From: Sciurus carolinensis
Lineage: Eukaryota; Chordata; Mammalia; Rodentia; Sciuridae
Direction: 5' to 3'
Length of the DNA: 64,000 nucleotides
NCBI RefSeq assembly: GCF_902686445.1
Contig: NC_062232.1
Location: 30,276,954 to 30,340,953, forward strand
How positions within the stretch are numbered: the first letter of the stretch is position 1; the number at the start of each line of letters is the position of its first letter. The notes beneath the pieces were generated by a model. It made no database searches. It worked only from the letters and a program-made list of their open reading frames with translations, and was not told the DNA's origin. Positions 23,322 to 32,357 of the stretch are shown here, piece after piece. The position numbers and the translations under genes were made by a program.

Positions 23322-24335
23322 ATGAAAAAAACGAGGGAAGAAAGTGTCCCAAACAAACTAAGATGCTATATTAATAGAATCCAATGATAACACAGTAGAA
23401 GAAATGTCAGAAAAGGCATTCAGAATGTACTTAATTAAAATGATCCATGAAGCAAAGGATGAGATAAGAGAGCAAATGCAGGCAATGAATGATCACTCCA
23501 ATAAACAGTTAAAAGAGCAAATGCAGGAAGCAAAATATCATTTCAATAAAGAGATAGAAATTCAAAAAAAAAAAAAAACAGAAATTCTTAAAATGAAGGA
23601 AACAATAAACCAAATAAGAAACTCAATAGAAAGCATCACCAACAGACTGGATCACTTGGAAGACAGAACCTCAGACAATGAAGACAAAATATTTAATCTT
23701 GAAAATAAGTTGACCAAATGGAGAAAATGGTAAGAAATCATGGATGGAAATTCCAAGAATTATGGGACATCATGAAAACACCAAATTCAAGAATTATTTG
23801 GATAGAGGAAGACACAGAGAAATAAACCAAGGGAATGGACAATCTATTCAATGAAATAATACCAGAAAATTTCCTAAACCTGAAGAATGAAATGGAAAAT
23901 CAAACACAAGAGGCTCACAGAACACCAAATGTACAAAATTACAACAGATCCACACAAAGACACATTATAATGAAAATCCCTAACACAAAAAATAAAGATA
24001 GAATTTTAAAGGCTGCAAGAGAAAAGCATCAGACTTGATATAGGAGGAAACCAATACGGATATCAACAGATTTCTCAGCCCAGACCCTAAAAGCTAGAAG
24101 GGCCTGGAACAATATATTTCAAGCCCTGAAAGAATGCAGATGCCAACCAAGAATCTTATACCCAGCAAAGTTAACCTTCAGATTTGAAGACAAAATAAAA
24201 TCATTCCATGATAAACAAAAGTTAAAAGAATTTACAAATAGAAAGCCTACACTATAGAACATTCTCAGTGAAATATTTCTTTAGGAGGAAATGAAAAAGA
24301 ACAATGTAGGTCAGCAAAGGGAGGAACTACCCTAA
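23322..24335 (+). pseudogene. Older L1 ORF1, broken
   Basis: Aligns to the intact ORF1 (27185-28198) over its whole length: an MKKTREE-like start, coiled coil (EQMQAMNDHSNKQLKEQ), RRM remnants and PRHIIMKIP-like motif (QRHIIMKIP). Frame breaks occur around 23730, 23825 and 24038, with further stops after that. Not translatable as a chaperone. Confidence 0.85.
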
Positions 24336-24392
24336 AGGAAAAGCCAATCTAATGAGAAACCTAGTCAAGTTAAAAACTGAAAATAAGCCAAA

Positions 24393-25347
24393 ATGACCAG
24401 GAATACAAACCATATCTCAATAATAACCCTGAATGTTAATGGCCTAAACTCATTAATAAAAAGACATAGACTAGAAGACTGGATTAAAAGAAAGACCCAA
24501 CAATATCCTGCCTTCAAGAGACTCATCTCTTGAAGACTCATCTCATAGAAAAAAACATCCACAGACTAAAGGTGAAAGGATGGGAAAAAAGATACCACAC
24601 ACACAGACTCAGTAAAAAAAAAAAAAGTGGGTGTTTCCATCCTCATATCAGATAAAGTGGACTTCAAGTCAAAGTTAGTCAGAAGGAATAAAGAAGGACA
24701 TTTCATACTGCTTAAGGGAATCATAAATCAGCAAGACATAACAACCATAAATATTTATGCCCCAAACAATGGTTCATCCATGTATGTCAAACAAATCCTT
24801 CTCAATTTCAGGAACCAAATAGACCACAATACAATAATACTGAATGATTTTAACACACTGCACTCACCACTGGATAGATCTTCCAAACAAAAACTGAAAA
24901 AAGAAATCATAGAACACAATAACACAATCAATACTTTAGACTTAACAGACATATATGGAATATTCAATCCATCAACGAGCAAATACACTTTCTTCTCAGC
25001 AGCACATGGATCCTTCTCTAAGATAGACCATACATTCTGCCACAAAGTAGACCTTAGTAAACACAAAACAAAAGAGATATTACCTTGTATTCTATCAGAT
25101 CATAATAGAATGAAATTAGAAATCAATGATAAAATAAAAAACAGAAATTACTCCAACACTTGGAGACTAAATGATATGCTATCGAATGATGCAATGATAA
25201 CAGAAGACATCAGGGAGGAAATAAAAAAATTCTTAGAGGTAAATGAGAACAACAATACAACATATCAAAATCTCTGGAACACTCTGAAAGCAATACTAAG
25301 AGGAAAGTTCGTTGCATTGAGCTCATACATTAAAAGAATAAAAAGTC
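24393..25347 (+). pseudogene. Older L1 ORF2, 5' part (endonuclease)
   Basis: Opens at the canonical ORF2 start position (ATG at 24393, MTRNTNHIS). The frame breaks near 24520-24540, where 'gactcatctcttga' is duplicated, then stays open from about 24627 to the insertion point. The endonuclease GDFN motif reads NDFN here and SDH is retained as SDHN. The open frame appears to run on past 25347 only because it reads into the 5' UTR of the nested L1. Confidence 0.85.
25332..25347. repeat. Target-site duplication of young L1, left copy
   Basis: AAAAGAATAAAAAGTC, identical to 32342-32357. Preceded by TT, so the nicked strand read TTTT/AA, the L1 endonuclease consensus. Confidence 0.95.
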
Positions 25348-25355
25348 GAGGCGGA

Positions 25356-25367
25356 CCAAGATGGCGG
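25356..25367 (+). promoter_or_regulatory. YY1-type site at L1 5' end
   Basis: CCAAGATGGCGG nine bases into the element. In human L1 a YY1 site at the same location sets the transcription start. The same site occurs at the 5' end of the minus-strand L1 (around 12147-12158). Confidence 0.75.
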
Positions 25368-25644
25368 ACTAGAGGGCGGCTGCATTTCACGCTGCTCCAG
25401 GACGCAAGATTCAAAAGAGGAGATAGTGAGAGACTTGGGACCAACTCAAAGCTGCCGGGTGAGTCTCTCCTGTTGGGGAGGCGTCCCGGATGGGGCGGTA
25501 GCCCCGGAACGCAGGGAATTTGTGAAGTGGAGTTGCTCGGCGAGACGCCCCTCCCCCCACTGGAGCGGTAAACACGGACAACTGGGATCATCGTAGAGGA
25601 GGCGGCTCAGCACAGCGCTTGGACTCGAGCAGCCGCTGGGGCTC

Positions 25645-26560
25645 CGGGCGGCTGCCTGGGGAGGAGCTGCGTGGTGAGCTGTTTGGACCCAGAGTGACCG
25701 CTTCCGAACACCGGGGGGTTGCCCGGAGGAGGAGGAGAGGCCCGGCGGGTCGCTTGGGTCTAGGAGTGACTGCATCAGAGCCACGGGCGGTTGCCAGAGG
25801 AGGAGCTGCGTGGTGAGCTGTTTGAACTCAGAGTGGGCGCTCCTGAGCGCCGGGGGACTGCCCGGAGGAAGAGGAGGAGCGCGGCGGGACGCTTGGTCTG
25901 GGAATGACTGCATCAGAACCACAGGTGGTTGCCAGAGGAGGAGTTGTGTGGTGAACTGTTTGAACTCAGAGCTAGCGCTCCTGAGTGCCGGGAGGTTGCC
26001 CGGAGGAGGAGGAGGAGCGCGGCGTGTTGCTTGACCTAGGAGTGACTGCATCAGAGCTGCGGGCGGTTGCTGAAGGAGGAGCTGCGTGACGAGCTGTTTG
26101 AACTCGGAGCAGCTGCTCCAGAACACTGGTGGCCTGCCTGGAGGAGGAGAGCGGTGGGACACTTAGTCTGTGAGTGACTGCATCAGAACCACAGGCGGTT
26201 GCCAGAGGAGGAGGCGAGTGGTGAGTTGATTGGACTAAAAGCAACCGCTCCGGAACACCGGTGGCCTGCCTGGAGAAGGAGCGTGGTGAGTCACCTGGTC
26301 TCGAAGCCACCGCTCCTGAACACCCGGGCGGCTACCCCAAGGAGGAGGAGGAGGAACAGGGCGGGTCACTTGGACTTGGAGTGACTGCCTAGGGCTACGG
26401 GTGGTTGGTGGGAGGAGGAGACCCAAAGTGAGTTGTTTGGATTCCTAGTGACTGCGTCGGAAACCGGGCGGCTGTCCGGAGGAGGAGGTGTGTGGCGGGT
26501 CTCTGTGTCTCGGAGTTATTGTACGGGGCTCCAGGTGGTGGCTCAGGGGAGGGGCTGCAT
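25645..26560 (+). repeat. Tandem ~138-bp monomers in L1 5' UTR
   Basis: The marker 'gactgcatcaga' recurs at 25768, 25906, 26044 and 26176 (spacings 138, 138, 132), with a decayed version at 26383. Each unit also repeats 'ggttgccagaggaggag', 'gtgagctgtttgaactcagag' and a 'gccgggaggttgcccggagg'-type block. About four good and two degenerate units. 138 is a multiple of three, so antisense reading frames stay open across units. Confidence 0.9.
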
Positions 26561-27184
26561 AGCCAGGCGATTGGTGCAGAGCAGGGTCCCAGGAGCTAGG
26601 TGGCTTCTTGCTGGAAGAGCCGCACAGAGACACGCCTAGGGGCGGAGCGAAGTTTCCAGGGCGGCGGGCAGACTCTCTGGGAGAGGCAGCCTAAGGAGAC
26701 TCGCCTGCGAAGGGTGAGGCTCCCAGGCCCAGGACGTAGGTCCGGGCCCCTGGGATCATTGCAGAAGAAGACAGCCCAGCCCAGGGGGTAGTTGTAGATT
26801 GAGGGGAACCTCTAGGAGGGCAACTGACTAGTGAGACGTCCCCACCGAGTGACTCTTCCCGGCCAGGGGAGGTTTTCCCACAGGGACAGTAAAGTCAGAG
26901 ACATAGGCACAAACAGGCCTTGCCTCAGCCCGCAGCCTACTTCCCCGTTGGATGACCATTGGTCAACAAGTGGAGACACCTCTGCCCACTAGCAGGGAAT
27001 ATACGCCACCTGAGGGTCACCACCCTAGAGAGGCAGCTTCTTCGTGGAGCTCTGCATTATCAACCTCCTCCAAGACTTCAGGCTACTGAAGGATAAGAGG
27101 GGATATACTAACAATCTTCAGGGACATTATAAGTTGATAGAGGAAATCTGCAATATCTTAATGACCCACTGATCCCTGAACAAT

Positions 27185-28198
27185 ATGAGAAAACAAGGGA
27201 AGAAAATGCCCCAAACAAATCTAGATGTTACATCAATAAAATCCAACGACAGCATGGCAGAAGAAATGACAGAAAGGGAGTTCAGAATGTACATAATTAA
27301 AATGATCAGAGAAGCAAACGATGAGATGAAAGAGCAAATGCAGGCATTGAACGATCGCACCAATCGACAGTTAACAGAGCAAATTCAGGAAGCAAAAGAT
27401 CATTTCAATAAAGAGTTAGAGATATTGAAAAAAAACCAAACAGAAATCCTTGAAATGAAGGAAACAATAAACCAAATTAAGAACTCCATAGAAAGCACAA
27501 CCAATAGGATAGAACAGCTGGAAGATAGAACTTCAGATATTGAAGACAAAATATTTAACCTCGAAAACAAAGTTGAACAAACAGAGAAGATGGTGAGAAA
27601 TCATGAACAGAATCTCCAAGAACTATGGGATATCATGAAAAGGCCAAATTTGAGAATTATTGGGATTGAGGAAGGCTTAGAGAAACAAACCAAAGGAATG
27701 AACAATCTATTTGAAGAAATAATATCAGAAAATTTCCCAAATCTGAAGAATGAAATGGAAAATCAAGTCCAAGAGGCTTATAGGACTCCAAATACACAAA
27801 ATTACAACAGACCCACACCAAGGCACATTATAATGAAAATACCTAACATACAAAATAAAGACAGAATTTTAAAGGCTGTGAGAGAAAAGAACCAAATTAC
27901 ATTCAGGGGGAAGCCAATACGGATATCAGCAGATTTTTCAATCCAGACCCTAAAAGCTAGAAGGGCCTGGAACAACATTTTTCAAGCTCTGAAAGAAAAT
28001 GGATGCCAACCAAGAATCTTATACCCAGCAAAACTTACCTTCAAATTTGATGATGAAATAAGATCATTCCATGATAAACAAAAGCTAAAAGAATTTACAA
28101 AAAGAAAGCCAGCATTACAGAACATTCTCAGCAAAATATTCCATGAGGAAGAGATAAAAAACAAAGAAGCAAATCAGCAAAGGGAGGAATTATCCTAA
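27185..28198 (+). CDS. L1 ORF1 protein (trimeric RNA-binding chaperone), intact
   Basis: A 337-residue ORF1p, essentially the length of the human protein. It coats L1 RNA in the cytoplasmic ribonucleoprotein and acts as a nucleic-acid chaperone during target-primed reverse transcription. Visible domains: a short N-terminal segment (1-40), a long heptad-rich coiled coil (about 45-150, with repeated KETINQIKN/EQLEDRTSDIEDK-type heptads) for trimer formation, an RRM (about 153-252, beginning NLRIIGIEEG), and a C-terminal domain (about 253-320) with ARRAW and YPAKLTF. The start ATG (27185) follows the conserved leader 'ccctgaacaatatgag'. The stop is 58 bp before the chosen ORF2 start. Compared with the minus-strand copy it lacks the 11-residue coiled-coil duplication. 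No lesions seen. Confidence 0.96.
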   Translation: MRKQGKKMPQTNLDVTSIKSNDSMAEEMTEREFRMYIIKMIREANDEMKEQMQALNDRTNRQLTEQIQEAKDHFNKELEILKKNQTEILEMKETINQIKNSIESTTNRIEQLEDRTSDIEDKIFNLENKVEQTEKMVRNHEQNLQELWDIMKRPNLRIIGIEEGLEKQTKGMNNLFEEIISENFPNLKNEMENQVQEAYRTPNTQNYNRPTPRHIIMKIPNIQNKDRILKAVREKNQITFRGKPIRISADFSIQTLKARRAWNNIFQALKENGCQPRILYPAKLTFKFDDEIRSFHDKQKLKEFTKRKPALQNILSKIFHEEEIKNKEANQQREELS

Positions 28199-28256
28199 AG
28201 GAACTGTCAAATAAAGGAGGAACCAAGATGTGTCAAAAATTTTAAATATGAACCAA

Positions 28257-31200
28257 ATGACTGGGAATACAAATCATATCTCAATAATAACCCTGAATGT
28301 TAATGGCCTGAATTCATCAATCAAAAGACATAGACTGGCAGATTGGATTAAAAAGAAAGATCCAACAATATGTTGCCTGCAAGAGACTCACCTCATAGAA
28401 AGAGATACCCATAGACTAAAGGTGAAAGGATGGGGAAAAACATACCATGCACATGGGCTCAGCAAAAAGGCTGGAGTATCCATCCTCATTTCAGATAAAG
28501 TGGACTTCAAGCCAATGCTAGTTAGAAGGGATAAAGAAGGACATTTCATACTGCTTAAGGGAAGCATAAATCAGCAAGATATAACAATCATAAACATCTA
28601 TGCCCCAAACAGTGGCTCATCCATATATGTTAAACAAATCCTTCTCAATTTTAGAAACCAAATAGACCATAACACAATAATACTAGGTGATTTTAACACG
28701 CCTCTTTCACCACTGGACAGATCTTCCAAACAAAAATTGAACAAAGAAACCATAGATCTCAATAACACAATCAATAATTTAGACTTAACAGACATTTATA
28801 GAATATACCATCCAACCAAGAGCGAATACACTTTCTTCTCAGCAGCACATGGATCCTTCTCTAAAATAGACCATATATTATGCCACAAAGCTAATGTCAG
28901 CAAATACAAGAAGATAGAGACACTACCTTGTATTCTATCAGATCATAATGGATTGAAGTTACAAATTAATGAAAGAGTAAAAAACAGAAACTACTCCAAC
29001 ACCTGGAGATTAAACAATATGCTACTATATGATGAATGGATAACAGAAGATATTAGGAAGGAAATTAAAAAATTCTTAGAGGTAAACGAGAACAAAGAAA
29101 CAACATATCAAAATCTCTGGGACACTATGAAAGCGGTACTTAGAGGAAGATTTATTTCATGGAGCGCATTTAATAAAAGAAGTAAAACTCAAAATATAAA
29201 TGACCTAACACTACAGCTCAAAGCCCTAGAAAAAGAAGAACAGACCAACACCAAAAGTAGTAGAAGACAGGAAATAGTTAAACTGAGAGCTGAAATCAAC
29301 GAAATTGAAACGAAAGAAACAATACAAAAAATTGACAAAATAAATAGTTGGTTCTTCGAAAAAATAAACAAAATTGATAAACCTTTAGCCACACTAACAA
29401 AGAGAAGACGAGAGAAAATCCAAATCACTAAAATTCGGAATGAACAAGGAAATATCACAACAGACACGACCGAAATACAAAACATAATTAGAAGCTATTT
29501 TGAAAATCTATACTCCAACAAAATAGAAAATTTCGAAGACATCAACAGGTTTCTAGAGACATATGAATTGCCTAAACTGAACGAGGAGGACATACACAAT
29601 TTAAATAGACCAATTTCAAGTAATGAAATAGAAGAAGTCATCAAAAGCCTTCCAACAAAGAAAAGTCCAGGACCAGATGGGTTCTCAGCCGAGTTCTACA
29701 AAACTTTTAAAGAAGAACTCATTCCAATACTTCTCAAAGTATTCCAGAAAATAGAAGAGGAGGGAACTCTCCCAAACTCATTCTATGAAGCCAATATTAC
29801 CCTGATTCCTAAACCAGACAGAGACACATCGAGGAAAGAAAATTTCAGACCAATATCCTTAATGAACATCGACGCAAAAATTCTCAACAAAATTTTAGCA
29901 AATCGCATACAAAAACATATTAAAAAGATAGTGCACCATGATCAAGTGGGTTTCATCCCAGGGATGCAAGGTTGGTTCAACATCAGGAAATCAATAAATG
30001 TCATTCACCATATCAATAGACTTAAAGTCAAGAATCACATGATTATTTCGATAGATGCAGAAAAAGCATTTGATAAAATACAGCACCCCTTCATGCTCAA
30101 AACACTAGAAAAAATAGGGATAGTGGGAACATTCCTTAACATTGTAAAGGCCATCTATGCTAAACCCATGGCTAATATCATTCTTAATGGTGAAAAACTG
30201 AAAGCATTCTCTCTAAAAACTGGAACAAGGCAGGGATGCCCTCTTTCACCACTTCTATTCAATATCGTCCTTGAAACTCTAGCCAGAGCAATTAGACAGA
30301 CCAAAGAAATTAAAGGGATACGAATAGGAAAAGAAGAACTCAAACTATCCCTATTTGCTGATGATATGATGGTATACTTAGAGGAACCAGGAAATTCCAC
30401 CAGAAAACTTTTAGATCTCATAAGTGAATTCAGTAAAGTAGCGGGATATAAGATCAATGCACATAAATCGAAGGCATTTTTATATATAAGCGATGAATCT
30501 TCAGAAAGAGAAATTAGGAAAACTACCCCATTCACAATAGCTTCGAAAAAAATAAAGTATTTGGGAATCAATCTCACAAAAGAGGTGAAAGACCTCTACA
30601 ATGAGAACTACAGAACACTAAAGAAAGAAATTAAAGAAAACCTTAGAAGATGGAAAGATCTCCCATGTTCTTGGATAGGAAGAATTAATATTGTCAAAAT
30701 GGCCATACTACCAAAAGTGCTATACAGATTCAATGCAATTCCAATTAAAATCCCAATGATGTACCTTACAGAAATAGAGCAAGCAATAATGAAATTCATC
30801 TGGAAGAATAAAAAACCCAGAATAGCTAAAGCAATCCTTGGCAGAAAGAGTGAAGCAGGGGGTATCGCAATACCAGATCTTCAACTCTACTACAAAGCAA
30901 TAGTAACAAAAACGGCATGGTATTGGTACCAAAATAGAAAGGTGGATCAATGGTACAGAATAGAGGACACGGACACAAACCCAAATAAATACAATTTTCT
31001 CATACTAGACAAAGGGGCCAAAAATATGCAATGGAGAAAAGATAGCCTCTTCAACAAATGGTGCTGGGAGAATTGGAAATCCATATGCAACAGAATGAAA
31101 CTAAACCCATATCTCTCACCATGCACAAAACTAAACTCAAAATGGATTAAGGATCTCGGAATCAGACCAGAGACCTTGCATCTTATAGAAGAAAAAGTAG

Positions 31201-32081
31201 GTCCAGAGCTTCAACATGTCGGCTTAGGACCAGACTTCCTCAACAGGACTCCCATAGCACAAGAAATAAAAGCAAGAATTAATAACTGGGATAGATTCAA
31301 ACTAAAAAGCTTTCTCTCAGCAAAGGAAACTATCAGCAATGCAAAGAAAGAGCCTACAGAGTGGGAGAAAATCTTTGCCAATCATACTTCAGATAGAGCG
31401 CTAATCTCCAGAATCTATAAAGAACTCAAAAAACTCTACACCAAGAATGTAAATAATCCAATTGACAAATGGGCTAAGGAAATGAATAGACACTTCACAG
31501 AAGAAGATGTACAAGCAATCAACAAACATATGGAAAAATGTTCAACATCTCTAGTAATAAGAGAAATGCAAATCAAAACCACCCTAAGATTCCATCTCAC
31601 CCCAATTAGAATGGCAATTATCAAGAATACAACCAACAACAGGTGTTGGCGAGGATGTGGGGAGAAAGGTACACTCTTACATTGCTGGTGGGGCTGCAAA
31701 TTAGTCCAGCCACTCTGGAAAGCAGTGTGGAGATTCCTTAGAAAACTTGGAATGGAAACACCATTTGACCCAGCTATCCCACTCCTTGGCCTATACCCAA
31801 AGGACTTAAAATCAGCATATTACAGAGATACAGCCACATCAATGTTCATAGCTGCTCAGTTCACAATAGCCAGATTGTGGAACCAACCTAGATGTCCTTC
31901 AATTGATGAATGGATAAAGAAAATGTGGTATATATATACAATGGAATATTACTCAGCCATAAAGAATGATAAAATTATGGCATTTGCAGGCAAATGGATG
32001 AAACTGGAGAATATCATGCTAAGTGAGATAAGCCAATCTCAAAAAACCAAAGGAAGAATGATATCGCTAATAAGTGGATGA
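28257..32081 (+). CDS. L1 ORF2 protein (endonuclease / reverse transcriptase), intact
   Basis: It nicks target DNA at TTTT/AA and reverse-transcribes L1 RNA from the nick. From ATG 28257 (MTGNTNHIS) it is 1274 residues, and key residues fall at the same numbers as in human ORF2p: endonuclease E43 (QETHL), D145/N147 (GDFN), H230 (SDH); reverse transcriptase FADD at 700-703; cysteine motif C1130, C1134, H1142, C1147. This numbering is why I prefer 28257. In-frame ATG 28248 adds three residues, and the frame is open back to a GTG at 28230. A short out-of-frame ATG frame (28228-28245) ends just upstream, which would matter for the inefficient reinitiation that makes ORF2p. No stop, frameshift or missing catalytic residue was found. 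Confidence 0.96.
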   Translation: MTGNTNHISIITLNVNGLNSSIKRHRLADWIKKKDPTICCLQETHLIERDTHRLKVKGWGKTYHAHGLSKKAGVSILISDKVDFKPMLVRRDKEGHFILLKGSINQQDITIINIYAPNSGSSIYVKQILLNFRNQIDHNTIILGDFNTPLSPLDRSSKQKLNKETIDLNNTINNLDLTDIYRIYHPTKSEYTFFSAAHGSFSKIDHILCHKANVSKYKKIETLPCILSDHNGLKLQINERVKNRNYSNTWRLNNMLLYDEWITEDIRKEIKKFLEVNENKETTYQNLWDTMKAVLRGRFISWSAFNKRSKTQNINDLTLQLKALEKEEQTNTKSSRRQEIVKLRAEINEIETKETIQKIDKINSWFFEKINKIDKPLATLTKRRREKIQITKIRNEQGNITTDTTEIQNIIRSYFENLYSNKIENFEDINRFLETYELPKLNEEDIHNLNRPISSNEIEEVIKSLPTKKSPGPDGFSAEFYKTFKEELIPILLKVFQKIEEEGTLPNSFYEANITLIPKPDRDTSRKENFRPISLMNIDAKILNKILANRIQKHIKKIVHHDQVGFIPGMQGWFNIRKSINVIHHINRLKVKNHMIISIDAEKAFDKIQHPFMLKTLEKIGIVGTFLNIVKAIYAKPMANIILNGEKLKAFSLKTGTRQGCPLSPLLFNIVLETLARAIRQTKEIKGIRIGKEELKLSLFADDMMVYLEEPGNSTRKLLDLISEFSKVAGYKINAHKSKAFLYISDESSEREIRKTTPFTIASKKIKYLGINLTKEVKDLYNENYRTLKKEIKENLRRWKDLPCSWIGRINIVKMAILPKVLYRFNAIPIKIPMMYLTEIEQAIMKFIWKNKKPRIAKAILGRKSEAGGIAIPDLQLYYKAIVTKTAWYWYQNRKVDQWYRIEDTDTNPNKYNFLILDKGAKNMQWRKDSLFNKWCWENWKSICNRMKLNPYLSPCTKLNSKWIKDLGIRPETLHLIEEKVGPELQHVGLGPDFLNRTPIAQEIKARINNWDRFKLKSFLSAKETISNAKKEPTEWEKIFANHTSDRALISRIYKELKKLYTKNVNNPIDKWAKEMNRHFTEEDVQAINKHMEKCSTSLVIREMQIKTTLRFHLTPIRMAIIKNTTNNRCWRGCGEKGTLLHCWWGCKLVQPLWKAVWRFLRKLGMETPFDPAIPLLGLYPKDLKSAYYRDTATSMFIAAQFTIARLWNQPRCPSIDEWIKKMWYIYTMEYYSAIKNDKIMAFAGKWMKLENIMLSEISQSQKTKGRMISLISG

Positions 32082-32341
32082 TGACACATAATGGGGGTGG
32101 GAAGGGTTAGTGTTGGGGTTGGAGTTGGGTTTAGGGAGGGGGGCAGGAATGGAGGAAGGAAGGACTGTATAGATGGAGGGGAAGGGTGGGAGGGGAGGGG
32201 GGGAAGGGAAAAAATGGCAGAATGAATCAAACAACATTACCCTATGTAAATTTATGATTACACAAATGGTATGCCTTTACGCCATGTACAAATAGAGAAA
32301 CAACATGTATCCCATTTGTTTACAATAAAAAGAAAAAAAAA
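32082..32341 (+). terminator. L1 3' UTR with G-rich tract and poly(A) signal
   Basis: Opens with degenerate GGTTAG/GGGTTT repeats, then a run of four or more G-tracts (32177-32208: GGGG, GGG, GGG, GGGG, GGGGGGG) able to form a G-quadruplex, a known feature of mammalian L1 3' UTRs. It then shows 'cattaccctatgtaaatttatgattaca', AATAAA at 32324-32329 and an A-rich tail. Confidence 0.85.
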
Positions 32342-32357
32342 AAAAGAATAAAAAGTC
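32342..32357. repeat. Target-site duplication of young L1, right copy
   Basis: AAAAGAATAAAAAGTC, identical to 25332-25347. The older ORF2 sequence resumes immediately after. Confidence 0.95.

Larger units (their letters stand above)
25348..27184 (+). promoter_or_regulatory. Young L1 5' UTR / internal promoter, type B
   Basis: A CpG-rich leader with no similarity to the type A leader at 11105-12161 until about 27064, where 'cctccaagacttcaggctactgaagg' begins a shared ~120-bp segment running into ORF1. It comprises a unique 5' head (25348-25644), a block of tandem ~138-bp units (25645-26560) and a unique 3' part. The head contains 'gtgagtctctcctgttggggaggcg' and other GC-box-like sequence. Mouse L1s also use monomer arrays as promoters, and by analogy this array is the likely promoter. 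Confidence 0.85.
25348..32341 (+). mobile_element. Young full-length L1 with intact ORF1 and ORF2
   Basis: A complete ~7.0-kb non-LTR retrotransposon nested in an older L1. Layout: YY1-type site at the 5' end, a 1837-bp GC-rich 5' UTR with tandem monomers, ORF1, a short spacer, ORF2, a 260-bp G-rich 3' UTR with AATAAA at 32324, and an A-rich tail. Both target duplications are identical over 16 bp and neither ORF has a stop or frameshift. All endonuclease, reverse transcriptase and cysteine-motif residues I can check are present, so it is a candidate for retrotransposition competence. It may also supply proteins for the composite SINEs in trans. Activity itself is inference. Confidence 0.96.

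Noticed and set aside
24627..25571. Single 314-codon gene
   Set aside because: It is a chance fusion: older L1 ORF2 up to 25347 reading on into the 5' UTR of the nested L1.
28230..28256. GTG start for ORF2 giving 1283 residues
   Set aside because: In a mammalian gene GTG is unlikely, and ATG 28257 puts all catalytic residues at the usual L1 numbers. ATG 28248 remains possible.
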